Source: an uncultured Collinsella sp.
Lineage (GTDB): Bacteria > Actinomycetota > Coriobacteriia > Coriobacteriales > Coriobacteriaceae
Direction of reading: 5' to 3'
Length of the DNA: 10,938 nucleotides
Assembly: GCA_900542965.1 (NCBI GenBank)
Contig: UQPY01000067.1
Span: forward strand, 1-10,938
Positions 4,880-10,938 of the stretch are shown piece after piece (the first letter of the stretch is position 1; every line of letters begins with the position of its first letter). A program made the translations under genes and the position numbers. The notes under the pieces were generated by a model that had not been told where the DNA came from, did not search any database, and saw only the letters and a list, made by a program, of their open reading frames with translations.

Positions 4880-6796
4880 ATGGAAGAGGCCTATCGTCAA
4901 GCACGCAAGCGCGGCGAGCAGGGACGCCGTCGCGCCATCAGCCAAAGCGAGCACCCGTACCTTACGGACCTCGACAGCCTCGTTGCCCAGCTCCCCTTAG
5001 GTCAGCGAGAGAATGTCGGCCTAAGGGATATTCCGCTCGAAATGGTCGTCGGCACAGTCACCAAAGGCCGTCAGTCCGCCTTTTCATGCAACTTTATGCC
5101 CCTGCTGCCGTTTAACACTGAGTTCGCCCGCAAGTGGTCCAACCTCTACGACATCCAGGTAACCGAGGGCTATCGCGATCCCATCATCGTCACCGAGTTC
5201 ATGCATCGGTTCTATGTCCAGGAAGGCAACAAACGCGTCAGTGTCCTCAAATTCCTGGATGCTCCAACGGTTTCGGCCAGGGTCACCCGTCTCTACCCCG
5301 GCACATGGGATTCCGTCGAAAGCCGCCTGTACGGTGAATTCTGCGCGTTTTGGCGCGTCTGCCCCCTATACGAAATCGAGTTCTCGCGTGAGGGAAGCTA
5401 CGAGACGCTCGCCAAGATGCTCGGTCGGAACCTTATCGAAAAATGGCCGCAGAAAAAGGTCGACTACCTGCGCCACACCTTCCTGCTCTTTAAGCGCGCC
5501 TACCTTCGCGCAGGCGGCGACCACCTGGACATTACGCCCGCCGACGCCATGCTCGTCTACCTCAATGTGTACAACCAGGACCGCCTGCTGGATACGCCGA
5601 CGGATATCGTCGTAAACCGCCTGTGCAAGATTTGGCGCGAGCTGGTCATTGCCGGCAAAAACGACGAGGACAAGGTCGATCTTGTCGAAGCGCCGAGCGT
5701 CGATGAGGAGGAGTCGCCCGCCAAGTCCACCTCCGGCGTGCTCAACTTCTTTATGGGCAAGACTGTCTATTCGGCGGCCAACCCCCTGCGTATCGCCTTT
5801 ATCCATGAGTTCCCCTGTGCGGCGTCGAGCTGGGACAGTCTGCACGACCAAGGACGTCAGTATCTCGATGAGCACTTTGACGGTATCGTGCGCACCGAGG
5901 CGTTCGAAGACTGTCACGATCCGGACGTGTTCTACGCCGCCGTGGAAACGGCTGTCAAACATGGAGACAACGTCATCTTCTCGACCTCGCACCGCCTGAT
6001 GGAATACACGCTCAGAGCTGCCGTTGAGTATCCCCAGGTTCGGTTCCTTAACTGCTCTATCGGCCTTCCCCACCAAAGCGTCCGTTCGTACTTTGGCAAG
6101 ATGTACGAGGCCAAGTTCCTCCTGGGCGCCCTTGCCGCCAGCATGGCGGACAACCATTGCATCGGCTACCACGCGTCGGTCTTCGCCTCGGGCGCACTCA
6201 GCGAGATCAATGCCTTTGCCATCGGTGCCTCGCTGCTCGACCCCCGCGCGCAAATTATCCTCACCTGGGGCGATGTGCCCGCCGGCGGTCTCGCCGAGGC
6301 CATGTGCCGCGAAGGCGTGAGCGTCATGACCGGCGCTGACATGTCAAAGTCGCTCGAAGACCCTACGGCCTACGGACTCCACCGCCTGGTCGATGGCAAG
6401 GTTACCGGCATCGCCATGCCGGTATGGAACTGGGGCCGTTACTACGAGCTCATCGTTCGCAGCCTTCTGCACGGCACGTGGGACGAGACCAGTGACGACA
6501 ACCAGGTTCGCGCCGTCAACTACTGGTACGGCATGAGCTCGGGCGTTATCGATATCCGTTACGCTCCGGGCCTACGCTACCAGACGCGCAAACTCGTGCA
6601 GTTGCTCCGCAACGGCATTGTCGAGGGCTCCATCAACCCCTTTGGCGGCGAGCTCCACAGCCAGAACGGCGTGGTACAGATCGAAGGCTTCCCTCCGCTG
6701 CCGAGCACGCAGATTGTCGAGATGAATTGGCTGGCGGATAACGTGGTAGGCACCATTCCGCAGCTCGACGATGAGCCGAAAGTCCCTGCCCTATGA
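4880..6796 (+). CDS. Cytoplasmic ParB/Srx-like plus BMP-domain fusion protein
   Basis: 638 residues, starting after AAGGGAG (4866-4872) with 7-nt spacing. There is no signal peptide or lipobox: the N-terminus is charged (MEEAYRQARKRGEQGRRR), so the protein should stay in the cytoplasm. Residues about 45-140 resemble a ParB/sulfiredoxin-like domain, with IPLEMVVGT, then VTEGYRDPIIV and EGNKRVSVLKFL (115-126) in place of the usual G-x-R-R/N-R box. A helical middle part and an acidic linker (262-283) follow. From 303 (LRIAFIHEFP) to about 590 it matches the BMP/Med ligand-binding fold (PF02608): FSTSHRLMEY, VRFLNCS, FGKMYEAKFLLGALAA, IGYHASV, TWGDVP. BMP proteins usually bind nucleosides outside the cell; here the domain would sense something inside. 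It is likely to be named 'BMP family substrate-binding protein' by software, which would mislead. Similar proteins are recalled from Lachnospiraceae. It overlaps the phosphoesterase gene by 4 nt. Confidence 0.75.
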   Translation: MEEAYRQARKRGEQGRRRAISQSEHPYLTDLDSLVAQLPLGQRENVGLRDIPLEMVVGTVTKGRQSAFSCNFMPLLPFNTEFARKWSNLYDIQVTEGYRDPIIVTEFMHRFYVQEGNKRVSVLKFLDAPTVSARVTRLYPGTWDSVESRLYGEFCAFWRVCPLYEIEFSREGSYETLAKMLGRNLIEKWPQKKVDYLRHTFLLFKRAYLRAGGDHLDITPADAMLVYLNVYNQDRLLDTPTDIVVNRLCKIWRELVIAGKNDEDKVDLVEAPSVDEEESPAKSTSGVLNFFMGKTVYSAANPLRIAFIHEFPCAASSWDSLHDQGRQYLDEHFDGIVRTEAFEDCHDPDVFYAAVETAVKHGDNVIFSTSHRLMEYTLRAAVEYPQVRFLNCSIGLPHQSVRSYFGKMYEAKFLLGALAASMADNHCIGYHASVFASGALSEINAFAIGASLLDPRAQIILTWGDVPAGGLAEAMCREGVSVMTGADMSKSLEDPTAYGLHRLVDGKVTGIAMPVWNWGRYYELIVRSLLHGTWDETSDDNQVRAVNYWYGMSSGVIDIRYAPGLRYQTRKLVQLLRNGIVEGSINPFGGELHSQNGVVQIEGFPPLPSTQIVEMNWLADNVVGTIPQLDDEPKVPAL

Positions 6797-7503
6797 AAAT
6801 CCTTGCCATAGCCGATACCGAAGAACGATGCCTTTGGGAGTGCTTTCGCAAGGAACGCTTTGAGGGTGTCGACCTGATTTTGTCCGCCGGCGATCTGGAC
6901 CCGGACTATCTTGAGTTTTTGGTCACAGTCATCAACAAGCCGCTCATCTACGTGCGCGGCAATCACGATGATCGCTACGCACGTCATGCACCGGGCGGAT
7001 GTATCTGCGTGGAAGACAGCGTGTACACGTACCGAGGGATTCGCATTGCGGGCCTTGGCGGGTCCATGCGTTATCGCGACGGCGCCAACATGTACACCGA
7101 ACGCGAGATGTCCAAGCGCATGCGTAAGCTGTCGCGTAAGGTTAGGATGGTCGGCGGGTGCGACATTCTGCTTACCCATGCGCCCGCCGCCGGTATGGGT
7201 GATCTGGACGATCTACCGCATCGAGGGTTTGAGTGCTTTAACACGGCACTTGAGTCCTGGGGGGCCGACTACATGGTGCATGGGCATGTACACCAAAGCT
7301 ACGGTTACGATTTTCAGCGCGAGCGGCAGCATATGTGTGGAACGACGATCATCAACGCCTGCGGCTATACGCAGTTTGAGCTCGACCAGACGCGCTACCC
7401 CATCCGTGGCTGGCAGGCAGCCTGGCTCAATTCGCAAACCATGCGCCGCGAGCTCAAGCGCCACGAGGCCATCGAGGCCTCTACCGCCAGAACACCCTGG
7501 TAA
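6793..7503 (+). CDS. Calcineurin-like metallophosphoesterase with D-x-E first motif
   Basis: 236 residues. Its ATG overlaps the TGA of the upstream gene (ATGA at 6793-6796), so the two are translationally coupled. The metal-binding motifs appear in order: D8-T-E10 where most of the family has D-x-H, GD (33-34), GNHDD (56-60), TH129AP, and H163-G-H165-V-H. The chain should fold as a two-metal phosphoesterase acting on a phosphomonoester, phosphodiester or nucleotide; the substrate cannot be read from sequence. The D-x-E form is recalled as typical of a Lachnospiraceae/Coriobacteria subgroup, so it is not necessarily a defect. No signal peptide is present, so it is cytoplasmic like its partner. 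Its TAA stop opens hairpin repeat D. Confidence 0.85.
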   Translation: MKILAIADTEERCLWECFRKERFEGVDLILSAGDLDPDYLEFLVTVINKPLIYVRGNHDDRYARHAPGGCICVEDSVYTYRGIRIAGLGGSMRYRDGANMYTEREMSKRMRKLSRKVRMVGGCDILLTHAPAAGMGDLDDLPHRGFECFNTALESWGADYMVHGHVHQSYGYDFQRERQHMCGTTIINACGYTQFELDQTRYPIRGWQAAWLNSQTMRRELKRHEAIEASTARTPW

Positions 7504-7540
7504 CCACCTCAGAGGGGACACTGTCCCCTTTGAGGTGGTT
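7502..7540 (+). terminator. GGGACA hairpin repeat, copy D; terminator of the phosphoesterase operon
   Basis: AACCACCTCA(G)AGGGGAC pairs with GTCCCCTTTGAGGTGGTT, an 18-bp stem with one G-U pair and a 3-nt loop, followed by TT. It starts in the stop codon TAA at 7501-7503. It is the most symmetric of the four copies: its apex GGGGACACTGTCCCC is itself an inverted repeat. Confidence 0.75.
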
Positions 7541-7555
7541 TTACCCCGAGATAGC

Positions 7556-7594
7556 AAGAAACCCGGTCCTGCACGAGGCAGAACCGGGTTTCTT
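7556..7594. terminator. Bidirectional terminator between convergent operons
   Basis: AAGAAACCCGGT (7556-7567) pairs with ACCGGGTTTCTT (7583-7594), and CTGC/GCAG extends the stem past one mismatch to a 5-nt loop. The A-run and T-run on the two sides let it work in both directions. It ends the rplK-rplA transcript on the - strand and backs up copy D on the + strand. Confidence 0.85.
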
Positions 7595-7630
7595 TAGCAA
7601 TGCTTGCTTTGCTCAGGCAGTAACTAGCAG

Positions 7631-8338
7631 TTACTCAGCCAGGAAGTCACGCTGGACAGCGGGATCGACCTTGACGCCAGGGCCCATGGTGGAAGACACG
7701 GAGATGGACTTGACGTACTTGCCCTTAGCAGAAGAGGGCTTGACGCGCAGAATCTCGGTGTACAGGGCAGCGTAGTTCTCGACGAGCTGCTGCTCAGAGA
7801 AGGACTTCTTGCCCAGGGGCACGTGGCAGATGCCGTAACGGTCGGCGCGGTACTCAACGCGGCCAGCCTTGAGCTCGGAGACCATCTTGGCGACGTCCAT
7901 GGTCACGGTGCCGAGCTTGGGGTTCGGCATGAGGCCACGGGGACCGAGGATCTTACCGATGCGGCCGACCTTGGCCATCATGTTCGGCGTAGCGATAGCG
8001 GCGTCGAAGTTGATCTCGCCCTTCTGGATCTGGGCGACGAGCTCGTCGGAACCGATGATGTCGGCGCCGGCAGCCTCGGCCTCGCGGGCCTTCTCGCCCT
8101 CGGCGAAGACAGCAACACGAACGGTCTTGCCGGTGCCGTGAGGCAGGGAGATGGAACCACGGATGTTCTGGTCAGCCTTACGAGTATCGATGCCCAGACG
8201 GAAGTGGGCCTCGACGGTCTCGTCGAACTTGGCGGTGTCGAGCTCCTTGATGAGCTTGGCAGCCTGAAGGGGGGTGTAGAGCGTGGCGCGGTCGATCTTC
8301 TCGGCAGCGGCGTTATAGCTCTTACCATGCTTAGCCAT
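7631..8338 (-). CDS. rplA: 50S ribosomal protein L1 (uL1)
   Basis: 235 residues, normal for bacterial L1, which builds the mobile L1 stalk on 23S rRNA by the E site and often represses its own operon by binding the mRNA. Diagnostic segments are YTPLQAAKLIKEL, FRLGIDTRKADQNIRGSISLPHGTGKTVRVAVF (46-78) and the conserved RIGKILGPRGLMPNPKLGTVT (126-146). The ATG at 8338 was preferred over one two codons upstream (8344), because AGGAGG at 8347-8352 is 8 nt from the former but only 2 nt from the latter. It is the last gene of the - strand cluster; the bidirectional terminator lies about 37 nt beyond its stop. Confidence 0.97.
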   Translation of the reverse strand: MAKHGKSYNAAAEKIDRATLYTPLQAAKLIKELDTAKFDETVEAHFRLGIDTRKADQNIRGSISLPHGTGKTVRVAVFAEGEKAREAEAAGADIIGSDELVAQIQKGEINFDAAIATPNMMAKVGRIGKILGPRGLMPNPKLGTVTMDVAKMVSELKAGRVEYRADRYGICHVPLGKKSFSEQQLVENYAALYTEILRVKPSSAKGKYVKSISVSSTMGPGVKVDPAVQRDFLAE

Positions 8339-8388
8339 GTGCATTACCTCCTGTGGTTAAACGGGCGTGAGCCCTCCCACATCGTATC

Positions 8389-8437
8389 GTGTGCCCTATT
8401 GCACACATTTAACGGGCGCCCCGGTCGGAGCACCCGT
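8389..8437 (-). promoter_or_regulatory. Two hairpins in the rplK-rplA intercistronic region
   Basis: On the - strand RNA, ACGGGTGC pairs with GCGCCCGT (+ strand 8412-8419 with 8430-8437, one G-U pair). Next, GTGTGC pairs with GCACAC (8389-8394 with 8401-8406). The gap between the two genes is 117 nt, longer than usual for this pair. The hairpins may be RNase processing sites, an attenuator or a feedback site for L1. No U-tract follows them. Confidence 0.35.
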
Positions 8438-8455
8438 CATTACCTAAAGAAATCG

Positions 8456-8884
8456 CTACTCAGCGATGGTGACGCCCATGGAACGGGCGGTACCGGCGAT
8501 GATCTTCTTGGCGGCGTCAATGTCGTTGGCATTGAGGTCCGGCATCTTGATCTCGGCGATCTTGGTGAGCTGCTCCTGGGAGAGCTGACCGACCTTGTCG
8601 GCCTGGGGCTTAGCGGAACCAGACTTGAGGTTCAGCTCCTTCTTGATGAGGTGAGCCGCCGGCGGGGTCTTGGTGATGAAGGAGAATGACTTGTCCTCGT
8701 AGACAGAGATCTCAACGGGGATGATGTCGCCCTTCTTGTCCTGCGTCTCGGCGTTAAAGGCCTGGCAGAACTGCATGATGTTCACGCCAGCAGCGCCCAG
8801 GGCGGGGCCGACGGGAGGAGCGGGGTTAGCTGCACCAGCAGGAATCTGGAGCTTAATGACGTTGGCAACCTTCTTCTCAGCCAT
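8456..8884 (-). CDS. rplK: 50S ribosomal protein L11 (uL11)
   Basis: 142 residues, the standard length. L11 binds the GTPase-associated centre of 23S rRNA and takes part in factor binding and stringent-response signalling. Clear family segments: KLQIPAGAANPAPPVGPALGAAGVNIMQFCQAFN (12-45), FITKTPPAAHLIKKE and the C-terminal IAGTARSMGVTI. The ATG at 8884 was chosen over 8890 because the AAAGGA at 8891-8896 directly abuts the upstream ATG but lies 6 nt from this one. It follows nusG after 120 nt and precedes rplA. Confidence 0.97.
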   Translation of the reverse strand: MAEKKVANVIKLQIPAGAANPAPPVGPALGAAGVNIMQFCQAFNAETQDKKGDIIPVEISVYEDKSFSFITKTPPAAHLIKKELNLKSGSAKPQADKVGQLSQEQLTKIAEIKMPDLNANDIDAAKKIIAGTARSMGVTIAE

Positions 8885-9004
8885 GGTCATTCCTTTCGAA
8901 TCACGAGTGTGAAGTACTTGCTATATCGTAAGCACGCACGTGTTAGAAGCACTCCTGAGATGAGCAGTCACAGAAGAAGCACGCTCGCGCGAACGGACGA
9001 AAAC

Positions 9005-9541
9005 TTAAGCGATGACAGCGACCTGGTTAAAGTCGAGCTCGACCGGCGTCTCGCGGCCAAAGATCATCAGCGTGACCTTGAGCTTGCCAGCCTCGGTGTT
9101 AACCTCGGAGACCTTGCCATCAAAGTCGGTAAGCGGGCCATCGGTGACGCGGACGGACGTGCCGACCTGAATATCAACCGAGGTGCGCTTGGGCGAATCG
9201 CCCTTACCGGGACGACGAGTCATCTTGTTGTACTCGTCGCGGGAAAGCGGAGCGGGCTTGCCGTTGCCGCCCAGGAAACCGGTGACGCCAGGCGTGTTAC
9301 GAACGCACGTCCAAGCATCGTCATCCATCTCCATGCGGACCAGGACATAACCCGGGAAGATCTTGGAATCCTTGGTCTCACGCTTGCCACCCTCTTTAAT
9401 CTCGGTGACGCGCTCCATAGGAATCTCGATATCAAAGATACGGTCCTGCATGCCCATAGTCTCGATGCGATGCTCGAGATCGGACTTAACGCGGTTCTCG
9501 TATCCAGAGTAAGTGTGAACGACGTACCAACGCTTAGACAT
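9005..9541 (-). CDS. nusG: Transcription termination/antitermination protein NusG
   Basis: 178 residues. NusG binds RNA polymerase, reduces or shapes pausing and links it to Rho or the ribosome. The NGN domain begins RWYVVHTYSGYENRVKSDLEHRIE and carries IFPGYVLVRMEMDDDAW (61-77) and VRNTPGVTGFLG. The KOW domain is at the end: GTSVRVTDGPLTDFDGKVSEVN (128-149) to VELDFNQV. It lacks the long N-terminal extension seen in many other actinobacterial NusG proteins. The ribosome site GAGGGG lies 7 nt upstream. secE ends 3 nt before it, so the two are made together. Confidence 0.97.
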   Translation of the reverse strand: MSKRWYVVHTYSGYENRVKSDLEHRIETMGMQDRIFDIEIPMERVTEIKEGGKRETKDSKIFPGYVLVRMEMDDDAWTCVRNTPGVTGFLGGNGKPAPLSRDEYNKMTRRPGKGDSPKRTSVDIQVGTSVRVTDGPLTDFDGKVSEVNTEAGKLKVTLMIFGRETPVELDFNQVAVIA

Positions 9542-9544
9542 GGT

Positions 9545-9883
9545 TTAGCCCCTCAATCCAGAGAACAGAGCAAGAGCCTCGCCAAAGCCAGCATCGAGCA
9601 GAGCGATGACGACGCCGACGACGATCAGAGAAGCGCAAACGACGACCGAGTAGTTCACGAGCTCCTTCTTATCGGGCCACGTGACACGCTTCATCTCGGA
9701 CTTCACCGAAGCGAAATACTTCTTGGTGCGGGCGAAGAAACCAGGCTTCCCGTTCTTCTTGGACTTCGCAGCCTTCTCGCTCTTCTTGGCAACGGCCTTC
9801 TTGGCCTCAACCTTGGAGTTGGCGGCAGCGCTGTTGGCAGGTGCCGGCTGCTGAGCCTTCTTCTTGTTCTTCTTGTTGGCCAT
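9545..9883 (-). CDS. secE: Preprotein translocase subunit SecE
   Basis: 112 residues; the small essential membrane subunit that clamps SecY in the SecYEG translocon. The first 47 residues are a Lys/Ala-rich, low-complexity cytoplasmic tail. The conserved core then reads FFARTKKYFASVKSEMKRVTWPDKKEL (49-75), followed by one membrane span (about 77-97). GGAGGT at 9891-9896 lies 7 nt before the ATG. It follows tRNA-Trp and precedes nusG, the usual order. Confidence 0.96.
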   Translation of the reverse strand: MANKKNKKKAQQPAPANSAAANSKVEAKKAVAKKSEKAAKSKKNGKPGFFARTKKYFASVKSEMKRVTWPDKKELVNYSVVVCASLIVVGVVIALLDAGFGEALALFSGLRG

Positions 9884-9922
9884 TTGGGTTACCTCCGCGC
9901 AATGCGCTTATACATGAGTAAA

Positions 9923-9950
9923 CCGTAAGCCCCCAAGTGGGAGCTTACGG
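9923..9950 (-). terminator. Hairpin between tRNA-Trp and secE
   Basis: CCGTAAGC (9923-9930) pairs perfectly with GCTTACGG (9943-9950), with CCC/GGG pairs further inside. On the - strand it is followed by TTTA only, so termination would be weak. It may be a leaky attenuator that lets more tRNA than secE-nusG be made, or a processing signal for the tRNA 3' end, which lies 9 nt before it. Confidence 0.4.
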
Positions 9951-9959
9951 AATAATGAC

Positions 9960-10035
9960 TGGCACGCCAGGAAGGACTCGAACCCTCAACACTCGGTTTT
10001 GGAGACCGATGCTCTACCAATTGAACTACTGGCGT
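9960..10035 (-). tRNA. tRNA-Trp (anticodon CCA)
   Basis: A full cloverleaf of 76 nt including encoded CCA. Acceptor ACGCCAG/CTGGCGT pairs fully, the D arm is GTTC-AATTGGTA-GAGC, the anticodon arm TCGGT-CTCCAAA-ACCGA gives CCA, and the T arm GAGGG-TTCGAGT-CCTTC has one G-U pair. The discriminator is G. It lies between rpmG and secE, a common place for tRNA-Trp in bacteria, and is probably cut from the shared transcript. Confidence 0.97.
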
Positions 10036-10048
10036 ATGTGACTAGAGA

Positions 10049-10198
10049 CTAGCGAGTCTCTTTGTGCAGCGTGTGGTGACGGCACCAGGGGCAATACTTC
10101 TTGATCTCCATACGATCAGGCATGGTCGACTTGTTCTTGGTGGTCGTATAGTTGCGGCGCTTGCACTCAGTGCACGCAAGAGTAACTAGAGTACGCAT
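10049..10198 (-). CDS. rpmG: 50S ribosomal protein L33 (bL33), zinc form
   Basis: 49 residues beginning MRTLVTLACTECKRRNYTT. A part of the large subunit near the E site. Both zinc-binding pairs are present: C9-x-x-C12 and C36-P-W-C39, so this is the Zn-containing type rather than the cysteine-free paralogue some bacteria use when zinc is scarce. The small basic body (KNKSTMPDRMEIKKYCPWCRHH) is typical. AGGA sits a few bases before the ATG, with AAAGG further up. It is the first gene after the promoter at 10246-10273, and its stop lies 13 nt before tRNA-Trp. Confidence 0.96.
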   Translation of the reverse strand: MRTLVTLACTECKRRNYTTTKNKSTMPDRMEIKKYCPWCRHHTLHKETR

Positions 10199-10245
10199 GT
10201 ATCCTGAACCTTTCATTTCCGCCCCGTACGGGCACGAGTTGTTAC

Positions 10246-10273
10246 TTTATCAGCTCCACGTAAGTGCTGTCAA
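10246..10273 (-). promoter_or_regulatory. Promoter of the rpmG-tRNA-Trp-secE-nusG-rplK-rplA cluster
   Basis: On the - strand a perfect TTGACA (10268-10273) is followed after 16 nt by GATAAA (10246-10251). Transcription would start near 10239, giving a leader of about 40 nt before rpmG. A 10-bp palindrome CCCGTACGGG (10223-10232) lies in that leader. The -35 is ideal and the -10 is 4 of 6. Confidence 0.6.
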
Positions 10274-10418
10274 TGAAAACCTCGAGTCAATTGGTTCTCG
10301 GTGGATCCATTCATATTAGGAACACATCAATGAAGCCATCGAAAGCTAATCGACGGTGCATCCAGGACCATTATCGATCCTCTCGACACCAGCAACGGCT
10401 CAATATCCATTGCAGAAA

Positions 10419-10450
10419 AGAACCCGGCACCCATATAAGTGCCGGGTTCT
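10419..10450 (-). terminator. Terminator of tuf
   Basis: AGAACCCGGCAC (10419-10430) pairs perfectly with GTGCCGGGTTCT (10439-10450) around an 8-nt loop. On the - strand the stem is followed by TTTCTG after its TTCT end, giving a U-rich tail. It lies 27 nt past the tuf stop. The stretch 10274-10418 between it and the rpmG promoter shows no gene. Confidence 0.88.
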
Positions 10451-10477
10451 CTAAGTCAACTATATCAGAGAGCTAAT

Positions 10478-10890
10478 TTACTCAATGATCGTGGAGACGA
10501 TGCCCGAACCGACGGTGTGGCCACCCTCGCGGATAGCGAAGCGCAGGCCCTCCTCCATGGCGATCGGGTGGATGAGGTCGCCCTCGATGGTGATGTGGTC
10601 ACCAGGCATAGCCATCTCGGTGCCCTCGGGGAGCTTGACCGTACCGGTAACGTCGGTGGTACGGAAGTAGAACTGAGGACGATAACCATCGAAGAACGGG
10701 GTGTGACGGCCGCCCTCCTCCTTGGTCAGAACGTAGATCTCACCGGTGAACTTGGTGTGCGGGGTAACCGAACCGGGCTTGCAGAGAACCTGACCGCGCT
10801 CGATGTCCTCGCGCTTGATGCCGCGGAGCAGCAGACCGACGTTGTCGCCAGCCTCGCAGAAGTCCATGGACTTACGGAACATCTCGATAC
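10478..10890 (-). CDS. tuf: Elongation factor Tu, C-terminal part only
   Basis: 136 residues up to the stop, cut at 10890 by the adapter. EF-Tu delivers aminoacyl-tRNA to the ribosome. The visible part covers the end of domain 2 and all of domain 3: IEMFRKSMDFCEAGDNVGLLLRGIKREDIERGQVL, GGRHTPFFDGYRPQFYFRTTDVTG, MPGDHITIEG and IHPIAMEEGLRFAIREGGHTVGSGIV. The Met at 10880-10882 is internal and not a start. The GTPase domain lies outside the fragment. Confidence 0.97.
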
Positions 10891-10938
10891 CTGTCTCTTA
10901 TACACATCTGACGCTGCCGACGACTAGTCGAGTGTAGA
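10891..10938 (-). other. Illumina Nextera (Tn5) adapter, not genomic
   Basis: The last 48 bases are the reverse complement of the left adapter: mosaic end 10891-10909, read-1 linker, then the same 8-base index (CTAGTCGA, inverse of TCGACTAG) and part of the P5 oligo. The tail CLLYTSDAADD seen when this is translated forward is an artefact. Confidence 0.98.

Noticed and set aside
3734..7542. CRISPR array or transposon ends in the repeated hairpins
   Set aside because: Copies are 15 to about 2700 nt apart, not regularly spaced, differ in their arms, and no transposase or cas gene is present.
8885..9004. Separate promoter for rplK (TTCTAA, 17 nt, TATAGC on the - strand)
   Set aside because: The -35 matches only half of the consensus and the gap is only 120 nt; too weak to annotate.
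7823..9928. Long + strand ORFs opposite rplA, rplK, nusG and secE
   Set aside because: Antisense shadows of highly conserved - strand genes; no family resemblance and no suitable ribosome sites.
10264..10476. 70-codon + strand ORF between rpmG and tuf
   Set aside because: It runs across the tuf terminator, lies opposite the rpmG promoter region, has no clear ribosome site and no recognisable domain.
10478..10882. Independent 134-codon gene at the right end
   Set aside because: It is the C-terminal part of EF-Tu; the codons upstream of the apparent start (I-E before M-F-R-K) continue the EF-Tu match.

Overview
The window is a GC-rich bacterial fragment capped at both ends by Illumina/Nextera adapter sequence (1-50 and 10891-10938). 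Only 51-10890 is genomic. Gene content, codon use and neighbourhood fit a gut Coriobacteriia actinobacterium, most likely Collinsella or a close relative. That assignment rests on recognition from memory, not a search.

Left part, + strand. At 51-680 is the C-terminal part of a WYL-type transcriptional regulator, cut by the adapter. At 841-3735 is a three-gene ABC importer of the TrpXYZ type: a lipoprotein that binds the substrate, a permease and an ATPase. An intercistronic hairpin follows the first gene, and the last two genes overlap by 8 nt. The likely cargo is tryptophan or another small aromatic molecule, but this is not proven. After tandem hairpins comes a stretch of about 150 nt that may carry a structured RNA (3832-3986). 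Next is a small MscS-family mechanosensitive channel (4021-4788).

Middle, + strand. At 4880-7503 a two-gene, ATGA-coupled operon encodes a large cytoplasmic protein with a ParB/Srx-like N-terminal half and a BMP/Med-like ligand-binding C-terminal half. Its partner is a calcineurin-like metallophosphoesterase with an unusual D-x-E first metal motif. The function is unknown, and this is the most interesting protein system here. Four related hairpins with a GGGACA apex lie after + strand genes, and three of them begin in the TAA stop codon itself.

Right part, - strand, read right to left: the 3' end of tuf (EF-Tu) and its terminator; a promoter with a perfect TTGACA; then rpmG (bL33), tRNA-Trp(CCA), secE, nusG, rplK and rplA. 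This is the usual bacterial translation/secretion cluster. It ends after rplA at a bidirectional terminator facing the convergent phosphoesterase gene, so rplJ/rplL do not follow directly.
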